A stretch of DNA of 27,119 nucleotides from Candidatus Woesearchaeota archaeon (GTDB lineage: Archaea; Nanobdellota; Nanobdellia; Woesearchaeales; JAGVZT01): positions 1 through 27,119 of the forward strand of contig JAHWHA010000054.1 of NCBI GenBank assembly GCA_019323665.1, in the 5' to 3' direction. Within the stretch, counting starts at the first letter, position 1. Each line of letters starts with the position of its first letter. Both the position numbers and the translations under genes were made by a program. Shown here one piece after another: positions 20,388-27,119 of the stretch. The notes below the pieces were generated by a model. It was not told the origin of the DNA. It was given only the letters and a program-made list of their open reading frames with translations, and did no database searches.

Positions 20388-21683
20388 CTAACTAATTCTT
20401 ATCACCTCTCCATAGTCTTCCAAGTCTCTTGACGGAACACTATGCTTAGATAAGGCTATAAGCTTCTTGCATTTGATATCTGGGAATACCCTCTGGATAT
20501 CAGAATATCCGTCAGTCAAGCTGATAAGTAATTTGCAGTCTGGCTTGTTCTCATCTATCCACTCCTTGACAAACCTGTGTGATGTGCCTCCACCCCCCCT
20601 TATCTTAAGGTTAAGCACCTTGGAGATATTCCCATTATTAACCTCATAATGGTCTTGGAGTTTGGCATCACCAACCAACAAATCCATACTCACATTATTA
20701 AAGGATTTAGTTATCCCAACAATCTCGGATAAGAAATCCTTCAAGTCATCCTCATTGATGCTTCCTGAGCTGTCTATGTGAGTAACCACATGGATGTTCT
20801 CTTTTGTGGTAGAAGGCAAATAAGCACCGATAGAATAAGATTTTTTGTGTGGCTTACTCCAAGTGAAATCACTAACAATATCATTAGTGATAAACCTATA
20901 AAGCCTATGCCTCCAACTCACTTTGGTATTCAGCAAGTCATCTACTAACCTATCCATCCCTGCAGGCATCTCTCCTCTCTGTCTGGCTACTTGTGCAGCT
21001 TCAGCGAGAGCCTGCCTCCATTTATCCTGCACTTTCTGCATCTCATCGTTTGTCAGCTTTTTATAGCCTGCCTTATCCTGTCCCTCATTATCGCCTTTAT
21101 CGTTGTAGTCATGCTTGTCCCATCTACGCTTGTCAGCCTTGTCAATCGCATCTTGGTTCTGTTGTTGACCTTGTCCACCACCCCTTCCTTGACTGCCTCC
21201 TTGACTGCCTTGTGGTGGCTTGAAATAAGAGTTAATCTCATCATAGATATCCTCAAAAGTCTTCTTGTCGATATCAGTAATGGTTAGCCCACCAATCCTA
21301 AACGAATGGTCATAATTTGGGATTAAACCATCTTTTGGCAAGATTATCCTATTTCTTGTAAGGATATCATTCACCTTTAGGTCAGCAGCTATGTTGGTTA
21401 TCTGTGGGTTCTCTCCAGCTCTGGCAAGATGTTCTGCCATCACATGTGTAACCTCATGGCACAAGATACCTTCAACTTCCTCGTGGCTCTTCTCCAAGAT
21501 ATAGTCAGGATTGAACACAAGATTACCACTTGCATCCACTCCGACTCCAGCATAGGGGGGCAGGTCGGTCCTTTCCGTCATTTTCATCTGCATCACCAGA
21601 TAAGAAAAAAAGGGATGTTTAGCTTGGAGCTGAACCTTTGCCCTTAATAACTTATCTTTAGCAGTCCACTCTTCCTCGTCCAT
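20388..21683 (-). CDS. VWA-like/metallopeptidase-domain protein (COG3864-type), 431 aa
   Basis: HEVTH at 76-80 is an HExxH zinc-peptidase motif in a helix, followed by a Gly/Gln/Ser-rich linker (about 155-180). The C-terminal domain begins THIDSSGSIN, with DSSGS (304-308) as the metal-adhesion motif of a VWA domain; TDGYSD further on is another VWA element. This is the known pairing of predicted metallopeptidase plus VWA domain, usually encoded with a MoxR-type AAA+ ATPase, as here (20 nt upstream). Probable role: substrate binding or assembly for the ATPase. Confidence 0.85.
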   Translation of the reverse strand: MDEEEWTAKDKLLRAKVQLQAKHPFFSYLVMQMKMTERTDLPPYAGVGVDASGNLVFNPDYILEKSHEEVEGILCHEVTHVMAEHLARAGENPQITNIAADLKVNDILTRNRIILPKDGLIPNYDHSFRIGGLTITDIDKKTFEDIYDEINSYFKPPQGSQGGSQGRGGGQGQQQNQDAIDKADKRRWDKHDYNDKGDNEGQDKAGYKKLTNDEMQKVQDKWRQALAEAAQVARQRGEMPAGMDRLVDDLLNTKVSWRHRLYRFITNDIVSDFTWSKPHKKSYSIGAYLPSTTKENIHVVTHIDSSGSINEDDLKDFLSEIVGITKSFNNVSMDLLVGDAKLQDHYEVNNGNISKVLNLKIRGGGGTSHRFVKEWIDENKPDCKLLISLTDGYSDIQRVFPDIKCKKLIALSKHSVPSRDLEDYGEVIRIS

Positions 21684-21702
21684 TTTGACCTCCCAAGTTT
21701 GC

Positions 21703-22827
21703 TTATATCACAAACTTGCTGTATTTCTGAGCAATGTCCTTGAAGTTCTTGCACTTCGGCATATTGGTTAAGAAATGCTTCTTATCCTGTCTCTTTAGCA
21801 TTCTCAATAGAGAAGCACTAAAGTCTGGCTCTACATGCATAGTCAAATCAACTGCCTTTTCCAGAATCTTCTTATCTGCCCTATACTTTTCAGATACAGC
21901 AGAAATCAAGCACCAAGTCATCTGCAAATCTAACTGCTTGGCTTGCTCCGGATGGTCTAAGATTTTATCCAAGTCGATTTTCTCTTTCAGCTTGAGCCAT
22001 GCCGAGAACTCTCCAGCCACTGCATCACCCACACATTCACTTGCAAACATCTTTAAATCGTCATTGTCGGTTATTCCTTCTATCTGGATTGATAAAAATT
22101 CCCATGACCTCGGAGTTGCAAATGCCTGTGATTCATACTGAGTTATCTTATTTAGGTCTGCCATAAGGTGGACAGGCCTAAACTGCAGATAGGCTATAAT
22201 CCTATCATCTACTCCGGCTTCTATTGCCCAATCAACCCATTCCTTAATGTCAGGCACCATCAAAGTAATATGGCAAAACCTGTTCATCAAAGCTAAAGCC
22301 ATTCCATTCACATTCGACTTATCATCCTGTGCATTGCCTGCAGCATAGATTGCTATATCTGGGCTTAAGGCTATCTCTCCGATGCACTTATCCAGAATTA
22401 TCTGGTATGCCTGTGCCTGCACTGAGCCGAATGCTTGGTTCATCTCATCAAAGAACAATAGCCCCATAGCACCTTCTGAACTAAGATACCTGAACAGCAG
22501 AGCTGCTTTCCATTCAACATACTCTTGTGCAGAGAATATTGTTGGCAGCCCTTTCATGTCCTCTGGCGATTGGATAGCCATTCGCACATCAACAAAGCAG
22601 AAATGCTTCTTGCGTAACTCAGCATCCTTGACAAGTTGTCTTTTGAACTCGTCAGTGGCTTTATTCCACTCAAAGAATTCCCTGCCTTCTTTTGCTGCTG
22701 TATCTATGCCAAACTGCTTGAGATGCTGGCTTTTGCCTATCCCGATTGTTCCTGTGATGAACAACGGAATCTTTGTCTGATAGTGTCTCTGGATTGACCT
22801 TCTCAATCTTGTATGGTTCACTTTCAT
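21703..22827 (-). CDS. MoxR-type AAA+ ATPase, 374 aa
   Basis: Walker A GTIGIGKS (26-33), Walker B GLLFFDEMN (D127, E128), then AAGNAQDD (sensor 1 region) and ALMNRFCH with the arginine of the finger position. The pattern fits MoxR/dynein-type AAA+ remodelers that act with VWA partners. Strong AAGGAGGTAAAGGAGAAA leader. It probably remodels or activates a complex through the partner encoded next; whether this serves virus assembly, stress or defence is unknown. Confidence 0.85.
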   Translation of the reverse strand: MKVNHTRLRRSIQRHYQTKIPLFITGTIGIGKSQHLKQFGIDTAAKEGREFFEWNKATDEFKRQLVKDAELRKKHFCFVDVRMAIQSPEDMKGLPTIFSAQEYVEWKAALLFRYLSSEGAMGLLFFDEMNQAFGSVQAQAYQIILDKCIGEIALSPDIAIYAAGNAQDDKSNVNGMALALMNRFCHITLMVPDIKEWVDWAIEAGVDDRIIAYLQFRPVHLMADLNKITQYESQAFATPRSWEFLSIQIEGITDNDDLKMFASECVGDAVAGEFSAWLKLKEKIDLDKILDHPEQAKQLDLQMTWCLISAVSEKYRADKKILEKAVDLTMHVEPDFSASLLRMLKRQDKKHFLTNMPKCKNFKDIAQKYSKFVI

Positions 22828-22870
22828 TTTCTCCTTTACCTCCTTCTTGTTTATTAGTGGTGATTAGGAT

Positions 22871-22896
22871 GGGGGGATTTTGGTAGAGATTCCCCC
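22871..22896. other. G-rich hairpin upstream of the MoxR-type ATPase gene
   Basis: GGGGGGA and TCCCCC flank a 13-nt loop; the right end TCCCCCTCAAC resembles the right arm of the structured repeat (CCCCATNTCAAC). A TATA-like TTTATACA lies at 22906-22913. The 128-nt gap holds no gene. Confidence 0.45.
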
Positions 22897-22955
22897 TCAA
22901 CTCTATGTATAAAGTCATTTTATGGCAGTATGGGTATCCCAGTTGACTCCTGACT

Positions 22956-23585
22956 TTATAACCTATTGAGCATAATCTGTCCTTTGAGTTCCGCCATTAT
23001 TCCATCTGGGAAGTTTGAGCTTATAAGAATCTCACTCTCATCATTCTCCCCCTTCTTGAACTCTTCAAATTTGGAAATAAGATATTCTGCCTCAGTCTTA
23101 TGAAACTTGTCAGTATAGGAAGGTTGGCTTTCAGGCCTCAATCTGCCATTCTTAAATCTTGTAATCCTGTATTTGGTTACCCAGTCAGCTTCCTCACCTT
23201 TGTAGTTTTTCCAGATATTTTTGATAGCAAATTCTGCTACAACTGGTCTCTCATAACTATTTTTGGCTTTCTCAATAGTCTCCATATCTATCTCCTTATC
23301 CACAACATACTTGTTATTCATAATAGCATCCAGAGCCCTCTTAACATCAATCTCACTGAACCCTGCATAGTTATATTTTGAGAACGGATATTTAGCAGCA
23401 AAAGAATAAGCCTTCAACCTATTGTCTCGTAGCTTGATAACAATTATCGCACAGTTGTAACCTATCCCATAAGCTACACAAGGCTTATCCAGATGTTCTT
23501 TAATAGTTCTGGACTCTCCAAACTTGATAGAGACAAAATCATTATATCCAGTAACAATTTTCATTATCTCTTTTGGCGTTTTCAT
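22956..23585 (-). CDS. Hypothetical 209-aa protein
   Basis: Alpha/beta protein starting MKTPKEIMKIVTGYNDFVSI, with FGESRTIKEHLDKPCVAYGI, CAIIVIKLRDNRL and a basic stretch KYRITRFKNGRLRP. No recognised motif. Its ATG directly follows the ligase stop (TAAATG) with AGGTGAG upstream, so it shares a transcript with ligase and Ku-like genes and may assist them. Confidence 0.65.
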   Translation of the reverse strand: MKTPKEIMKIVTGYNDFVSIKFGESRTIKEHLDKPCVAYGIGYNCAIIVIKLRDNRLKAYSFAAKYPFSKYNYAGFSEIDVKRALDAIMNNKYVVDKEIDMETIEKAKNSYERPVVAEFAIKNIWKNYKGEEADWVTKYRITRFKNGRLRPESQPSYTDKFHKTEAEYLISKFEEFKKGENDESEILISSNFPDGIMAELKGQIMLNRL

Positions 23586-24374
23586 TTAACTCACCTGTCC
23601 TTTAACCTTTGTTGGTTGTATCAATCTATCCCCAACTATATCCAGATACTTCACTTTCTGGATAGAGCCGTTCTCCACCCCAAACACTCCAGCAAGTTGT
23701 GCTTCGACATTAATCTCTTGACCTTCAATCTCTACTTTGCCATATATCTTTGTGCCTTTCTCGTTCTGCTCTGTTTGGTCAACTTGCACATCAACCATCT
23801 TGTAGTTCTTGAGTTTGAGAAATCTCTTGCTTCGGGCAAACTCATAAGGAGCATCTGGCTCTTTAATCACTACACCCTCAAGGTTCTTGGACTCCACTTC
23901 TTTCCAAAGCTCAACCCCGTTATCAAAGTTTTTAGCAACCTTTATCCTATCTGACTCTTGTATCTTTGTCAAGAACTCGTGCCTTTTATGATAAGGTGTA
24001 TGGATTAATATTTCACCATCAACCCGTAGAGCATCAAACACAACAATAGTTGCTGGATGCTCTTTTAAAACCTTATCTGAAGGTTTACTCCTTCTTTGGT
24101 CTATACCACCATAGAAAACTGACTTGCCATTCTTGAACACACAAATCTCTGCATCCAATATAGCAACCTTATATGGCAGTTCCAAATCCTTGAGTTCTGG
24201 AAAGCAGTAAAGGATTGGGTTGTTGCTTCTGTTCCTTATCCCAACCACTTTCCCACCCTTGACATGAATAAGAGCTCTGATGCCGTTGAATTTCTTTTGA
24301 TAAATCAAACCCTGTTTTTCAAGGATTGACTTGTCAGAAACTTCTGTCAAAAGCATCGCTTTTATTTCTGTCAT
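23586..24374 (-). CDS. ATP-dependent DNA ligase, 262 aa
   Basis: Seals nicks via a covalent AMP-lysine. Motif I is YQKKFNGIRA with nucleophile Lys28 and Arg33 (consensus KxDG/NGxR), the motif III region is AILDAEICVF (D74, E76), motif IV is LEGVVIK (E166-K171) and motif V RFLKLKNYK (K187, K189). The last 70 residues fit a short OB domain (VDVQVDQTEQ, KIYGKVEIEGQEI). Size is that of minimal viral or NHEJ-type ligases, lacking an N-terminal DNA-binding domain. ATG 24374 is 7 nt after GGAGG. A Ku-like gene lies just upstream, suggesting joint end joining or genome circularisation. Confidence 0.9.
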   Translation of the reverse strand: MTEIKAMLLTEVSDKSILEKQGLIYQKKFNGIRALIHVKGGKVVGIRNRSNNPILYCFPELKDLELPYKVAILDAEICVFKNGKSVFYGGIDQRRSKPSDKVLKEHPATIVVFDALRVDGEILIHTPYHKRHEFLTKIQESDRIKVAKNFDNGVELWKEVESKNLEGVVIKEPDAPYEFARSKRFLKLKNYKMVDVQVDQTEQNEKGTKIYGKVEIEGQEINVEAQLAGVFGVENGSIQKVKYLDIVGDRLIQPTKVKGQVS

Positions 24375-24385
24375 ATTCATACCTC

Positions 24386-24505
24386 CTAACCCCATTCAGC
24401 TCCACAATCAACACATTCAGGAATAATATCATAATCGCCATCATCATAATATTGTTTCCTGTAAGTGATTGGTTGCCCACAATTGGGACACAAATGTTCT
24501 CCCAT
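24386..24505 (-). CDS. Zinc-ribbon micro-protein, 39 aa
   Basis: CPNC (6-9) and CVDC (31-34) with an acidic linker (YYDDGDYDIIPE), a rubredoxin-like or ribbon fold. It begins one base after the Ku-like stop (TAA-A-ATG) behind TTTGGAG and sits inside the Ku-ligase gene pair. Confidence 0.7.
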   Translation of the reverse strand: MGEHLCPNCGQPITYRKQYYDDGDYDIIPECVDCGAEWG

Positions 24506-24506
24506 T

Positions 24507-25091
24507 TTACTCCAAAGAAGCCATCGCCTTCAATAGCTGTTTCATATTCTGTTTAGGAATAGTGTCAATTTTAAGTTCCACAGTTTCCTCAGAATATTTC
24601 TCCAACTCTGCCTTGATATCTCCAATACAGCCAACCAATATCAACTGTCCATTTCTACTGGTCAATATGCCTTTGTAGATTTTCCAGCCATTCCCTGCTA
24701 CAAACGGAAATTCTAAAGCCTTGCCTTTCTCAAGAACAAGTTGCTTTATCCTGTCGTCATCTGTAACCACATTATAGAGTTTCCTCTCCAGAGCCCTTTC
24801 AACAAGCTCTGGGTCTTCGCATATGCTGATGTCATCTTTTGACACTTCTTTGGTAGGATTGAATTTTGGCAAGATTAGTTCTTGTCCTTCAATCTCTATC
24901 CTCTTGCATACCTGACTTCTTGGAACTTCTATGCCATCTTGGTTAAAGTAGCCTGTTCTGGCTCGTTCACCAATCATCTTGTATGAGAGAGAGTTACCTG
25001 CAGTATCTACCATCTCATACTCTGGCTCTGTGGTGTTTATGGGAGTAATCATAATCTTCCCATAGCCTTCCAAAGTTATGCTTTTTGCCAT
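24507..25091 (-). CDS. Candidate Ku-like end-binding protein, 194 aa
   Basis: No clear-cut motif exists, but the order of features recalls bacterial/archaeal Ku: a beta-rich start (MAKSITLEGYGKIMITPIN), a segment GNSLSYKMIGERARTGYF then GIEVPRSQVCKRIEIEGQE (compare GRIRYKRVCE...G.EV...D...GYE in Ku), and later FPFVAGNGWKIYKGILTSRN followed by LILVGCIGDI (compare the I.RFVLR.RE.L..L...... L.L.TL...DE strand run). It is shorter than typical Ku (about 260-300 aa), lacking most of the C-terminal arm. Location next to an ATP-dependent ligase strengthens the reading. It would ring-bind DNA ends. Remote homology, unproven. ATG 25091 follows GGAAGGGGGT. Confidence 0.4.
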   Translation of the reverse strand: MAKSITLEGYGKIMITPINTTEPEYEMVDTAGNSLSYKMIGERARTGYFNQDGIEVPRSQVCKRIEIEGQELILPKFNPTKEVSKDDISICEDPELVERALERKLYNVVTDDDRIKQLVLEKGKALEFPFVAGNGWKIYKGILTSRNGQLILVGCIGDIKAELEKYSEETVELKIDTIPKQNMKQLLKAMASLE

Positions 25092-25113
25092 CTTCCTTTT
25101 ACCCCCTTCCTGT

Positions 25114-25269
25114 TTATTGAGTATCTTTGAATATGCTCTTGTGGACATCATCAGCGAAGATGTTCCCTTCATACCTGCCATCTATATATACTTTCATATA
25201 TATTGAAGGCAAGATGTCAGAAGCCACAAGAGTGATAACTCTGTCGCCATCCTTTAGGTCTATCCTCAT
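25114..25269 (-). CDS. Hypothetical 51-aa protein
   Basis: MRIDLKDGDRVITLVASDIL then VYIDGRYEGNIFADDVHKS, probably a small beta barrel with a final helix. Short gaps to both neighbours (9 and 22 nt). No family recognised. Confidence 0.6.
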   Translation of the reverse strand: MRIDLKDGDRVITLVASDILPSIYMKVYIDGRYEGNIFADDVHKSIFKDTQ

Positions 25270-25278
25270 TCTAACCAC

Positions 25279-25584
25279 TCACAGCATATAAGCCATCTGT
25301 GTAGCCATAATCGAAGCTGTTTTAATGCTGTCTATCTGCACAAGGATATTGATAAGGTTTCTCAACCCAATAGCCACTACAAGCCTTTCCCTTGCGTCTA
25401 ATCGGGTTGTCATGATGCCTTTCTCAATCACTTGTGTCTTTAACTTCAGGGAACTATCTATTTCAGCAGTAAGGACTGCTTTCATAAGTTCCTTGAAGTC
25501 ATTCTGGAACTGCTCATCCCAGAACTTGTATTCGTGCATCTTGCTTTTTTCAAGATGCAAGTCCTTCAAGATTTCTTCTTCCAT
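25279..25584 (-). CDS. Hypothetical 101-aa helical protein
   Basis: Helical and charged: EEEILKDLHLEKSKMHEYK, FWDEQFQNDFKELMKAVLT, ARERLVVAIGLRN-like segments. ATG 25584 with GGAGGCAACAAA is preferred over a longer frame reaching 25659. No family recognised. Confidence 0.65.
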   Translation of the reverse strand: MEEEILKDLHLEKSKMHEYKFWDEQFQNDFKELMKAVLTAEIDSSLKLKTQVIEKGIMTTRLDARERLVVAIGLRNLINILVQIDSIKTASIMATQMAYML

Positions 25585-25600
25585 TTTGTTGCCTCCTCTC

Positions 25601-25714
25601 CTATATCCAACCACATTCATCACAGTATAACGAATCCAGCCCACCAAATCGTGGGTCATCGTGATGAACAGTCAGAGATATGCTTTTGCATATCGGACAC
25701 TTACATTTTGCCAT
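25601..25714 (-). CDS. Zinc-ribbon micro-protein, 37 aa
   Basis: CKCPIC (4-9) and CDEC (31-34) with a His pair and Gly turn between (VHHDDPRFGG). GAGGTG precedes the ATG. The longer frame of the next gene overlaps it in another register, which argues against that longer start. Confidence 0.65.
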   Translation of the reverse strand: MAKCKCPICKSISLTVHHDDPRFGGLDSLYCDECGWI

Positions 25715-25746
25715 AGAAAACACCTCACTTATTGTTGATTATTAAC

Positions 25747-25980
25747 CTATCCAGAAGTAACTCTTACTTTAGTATTCTTGTCATCTCTTGCGTGTTTGAT
25801 AGCCCTCGCATATCTCTTGATATGTTTAGCTTCTATATCATAGATACCACTACTAAACACCACTCTCAAGAAATCTGATTTTATTGGACTCTCGCCCATC
25901 AACACTTTAGCCTTAATTATCCTATCGGGTTTGGAGTTGCCGTGATACTCCAAACTATCTCCTTTGATTTTTATAGCCAT
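25747..25980 (-). CDS. Hypothetical 77-aa protein
   Basis: Beta-rich and basic: MAIKIKGDSLEYHGNSKPDR, then VVFSSGIYDIEAKHIKRYAR. Could be a small SH3- or OB-like barrel. ATG 25980 is chosen; a frame from 25998 adds MGGVVA, which is the Shine-Dalgarno region. No family recognised. Confidence 0.6.
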   Translation of the reverse strand: MAIKIKGDSLEYHGNSKPDRIIKAKVLMGESPIKSDFLRVVFSSGIYDIEAKHIKRYARAIKHARDDKNTKVRVTSG

Positions 25981-25982
25981 AG

Positions 25983-26048
25983 CTACCACTCCACCCAATC
26001 ATTAGTAGAGTAATCCTCGTAGAAGTAATCTAATCTAACTCTTATCAT
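25983..26048 (-). CDS. Possible 21-aa acidic micro-peptide
   Basis: Eleven acidic and aromatic residues dominate (LDYFYEDYSTNDWVEW). A near-ideal CAGGAGGCAAA leads into the ATG, and the stop sits 2 nt before the next gene's ATG, so it may mainly couple translation. Confidence 0.4.
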   Translation of the reverse strand: MIRVRLDYFYEDYSTNDWVEW

Positions 26049-26065
26049 TTTGCCTCCTGATTGTT

Positions 26066-26428
26066 TTAGTCGTTAGTAAGCAAGTGTAATCTTTTGTAAG
26101 TTGCCCACTCATAAGGTTGGTTTTTTGGTTGAGTAATCCTCAACATAAAAGCTTTAGAGCTAACACCCTTCATATTGCCAAACTTGAATATTTCAAGGTC
26201 TTTATTCTCTTTATAGCTTGGAACATCTTGCTTAAGATATTTCCACTTGCCTGTGCTATCCTTATAAAGCAACCCACCCCTAACTAACCTATCTTGTAAA
26301 GCTAAACCTCCAGAAGCTAACCCATCACAGCGTTTATGGTTATTCCTAAACTGCTGGTTATGGGTATTCAATCTGCTGTGGCGTTTAGCTCTCGCTATTG
26401 CCCTTTGCTTTTTCCATTTCTTTCCCAT
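26066..26428 (-). CDS. Hypothetical basic protein, 120 aa
   Basis: The N-terminal 40 residues are very rich in Lys, Arg, Asn and His (GKKWKKQRAIARAKRHSRLN); the C-terminal half is mixed (FKFGNMKGVSSKAFMLRIT). ATG 26428 with AGGAGTCAAT is preferred over a start at 26464, whose extra residues are encoded by the hairpin at 26448-26469. DNA or RNA binding is likely. No family recognised. Confidence 0.65.
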   Translation of the reverse strand: MGKKWKKQRAIARAKRHSRLNTHNQQFRNNHKRCDGLASGGLALQDRLVRGGLLYKDSTGKWKYLKQDVPSYKENKDLEIFKFGNMKGVSSKAFMLRITQPKNQPYEWATYKRLHLLTND

Positions 26429-26447
26429 ATTGACTCCTAAAGAAAAA

Positions 26448-26469
26448 GGGATATGGTCGCCCATATCCC
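26448..26469 (-). terminator. Hairpin with GCGA tetraloop and T-run
   Basis: Minus strand: perfect 9-bp stem GGGATATGG / CCATATCCC with GNRA-type loop GCGA, followed by TTTTTC. Lies between the 78-aa gene and the 120-aa gene, so it would end or attenuate transcription between them. Confidence 0.65.
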
Positions 26470-26476
26470 AAAATAT

Positions 26477-26713
26477 TTACTCCTCACTCTCTTTTAGCTC
26501 GTTAGCTTTCAGGACTAAAAAATCCTCTGAAAACTTACGCCATCTCTGGATACTATTGACTAATTGGTTGTTGTCAATAGATATCTCTACACCTGCGTCT
26601 TTTGCAAGTGTCTTAATACCTTCTTGGACTCTATCTGCTCTTGGGTTTTCAGTTTTACCATATACTGAAAACAGCTCAAAAACAGATTTAGGTTGTTCAA
26701 TCTCCTGTGCCAT
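26477..26713 (-). CDS. Hypothetical 78-aa protein
   Basis: MAQEIEQPKSVFELFSVYGK then a helical part (ADRVQEGIKTLAKDAGVEI, SIQRWRKFSEDFLVLKANEL) ending acidic. AAAGGAGGTAACAAA precedes the ATG. First gene after the non-coding right end. No family recognised. Confidence 0.65.
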   Translation of the reverse strand: MAQEIEQPKSVFELFSVYGKTENPRADRVQEGIKTLAKDAGVEISIDNNQLVNSIQRWRKFSEDFLVLKANELKESEE

Positions 26714-26768
26714 TTTGTTACCTCCTTCCTTTATTTAAGGAACATGAATAGTTTAAAAAGAAAAAATT

Positions 26769-26787
26769 GGGGGGATATTCTCCCCCC
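26769..26787 (-). terminator. Second hairpin with T-tract behind the candidate ncRNA
   Basis: GGGGGGA / TCCCCCC stem with a 5-nt loop; on the minus strand it is followed by AATTTTTTCTTTTT. It backs up the T8 signal just upstream and separates the ncRNA from the 78-aa gene. Confidence 0.6.
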
Positions 26788-26788
26788 T

Positions 26789-27038
26789 AAAAAAAACTCG
26801 TTGTAGGTCTAAAGGAGTTGAGATAATGGCTTTCGCTATTGCTTATACCATTATCTATTTGGCTTTGTTTTTAGCATATCGCATAGACTCGTAAGTATAT
26901 CTCGGTCTCACACGGGACTCCATACTCCTATCTACGTATTATAGCCCTCATATTTTTGCTGTCTATGAGTATTTGCTTACAGATAGCTCTCGCTATCAGG
27001 CTTCACTGCTTTCAATCCTTCCGGGCTTTTTTGCCCTT
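26789..27038 (-). ncRNA. Candidate structured non-coding RNA, about 250 nt
   Basis: No convincing reading frame, but many paired segments on the minus strand: 5' hairpin GGGC-A6-GCCC (27023-27036), GATAGC-GAGA-GCTATC with GNRA loop (26982-26997), a long-range pair of CATAGAC and GTCTATG (26961-26967 with 26882-26888), a 9-bp stem AGATAATGG/CCATTATCT (26821-26829 with 26848-26856), and a final AACTC/GAGTT stem followed by T8 (26789-26819). A TATA box lies about 26 nt before the proposed 5' end. It does not show tRNA, RNase P or SRP hallmarks. Class unknown. Confidence 0.5.
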
Positions 27039-27060
27039 AAAGTGTGGAAAGTAGATAAAC

Positions 27061-27068
27061 TATATAAA
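27061..27068 (-). promoter_or_regulatory. TATA box for the candidate ncRNA
   Basis: TTTATATA on the minus strand, positioned to start transcription near 27038, at the foot of the first hairpin. The last 50 nt of the window beyond it show nothing else I can assign. Confidence 0.5.
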
Positions 27069-27119
27069 TATTGTGGTGATGTAAAATATAGTTTGTAGCC
27101 TCCACAACTGGTATGGTAA

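Noticed and set aside
22670..22918. Minus-strand 82-codon frame upstream of and overlapping the MoxR-type gene
   Set aside because: It overlaps the ATPase coding region in another frame, has no start signal and runs through the leader hairpin.
1..27119. Terminal repeats indicating a complete circular or linear genome
   Set aside because: The two ends share only short partial matches (ACCATACC-type); the first gene runs off the left edge, so the window is a fragment.

Overview
The window looks like part of an archaeal virus, or a virus-like extrachromosomal element. Replication genes of archaeal type sit together: an MCM helicase carrying an intein, an Orc1/Cdc6-like AAA+ initiator, a small archaeo-eukaryotic primase and an RPA-like OB-fold protein. 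Promoter-like sequences are archaeal TATA boxes (TTTATATA or TTTAAATA), one of them placed for a leaderless start. The virus-like signs are very dense packing, almost all genes on the minus strand, many ATGA or TAATG start/stop overlaps, strong Shine-Dalgarno sites, a crowd of proteins of 20-60 residues (many CxxC zinc ribbons), and relatives of bacteriophage genes (a beta-sandwich lipoprotein and a GP88-like protein). I see no capsid, portal, tail or large terminase gene, so virus rather than plasmid is an inference. The host cannot be named from this sequence alone.

Layout, left to right (genes read right to left). 1-1386: tiny genes for membrane proteins and zinc ribbons, and a phage-type lipoprotein. 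1432-3768: a visibly GC-richer stretch with a GT4 glycosyltransferase and small unknowns. 3759-7972: MCM (intein in the Walker A loop) and the Orc1/Cdc6-like ATPase. 7973-8655: AT-rich, gene-poor, with a 35-nt palindrome and two 22-nt direct repeats; the likely replication origin. 8656-8946: the only clear plus-strand gene, probably leaderless. 8947-11409: an unknown acidic protein, primase, OB-fold protein and DUF5679 zinc ribbon. 11406-13556: two small membrane proteins, a P-loop ATPase with an odd Walker A, and a basic protein. 13609-15771: small genes including a frameshifted SprT-like metalloprotease, an operon of four micro-genes, an HNH-like protein, a terminator and a structured repeat. 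15782-20352: mostly unknown proteins, a GP88-like protein and a second copy of the structured repeat. 20388-22827: a MoxR-type AAA+ ATPase and its VWA/metallopeptidase partner. 22956-26713: an ATP-dependent DNA ligase next to a protein I read as a remote Ku homologue, plus small proteins. 26789-27038: a probable structured non-coding RNA with its own TATA box and terminator.

The genes suggest a self-contained replication system (initiator, helicase, primase, single-strand binding protein, ligase), a possible end-joining or genome-circularising pair (Ku-like plus ligase), an AAA+/VWA remodelling pair, and surface or envelope functions (lipoprotein, glycosyltransferase, small membrane proteins).

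The most rewarding items are the covarying structured repeat at 14507-14587 and 17861-17930, the Ku-like/ligase pair, the candidate ncRNA at the right end, the frameshifted SprT gene, and numerous micro-genes that conventional length cut-offs miss.
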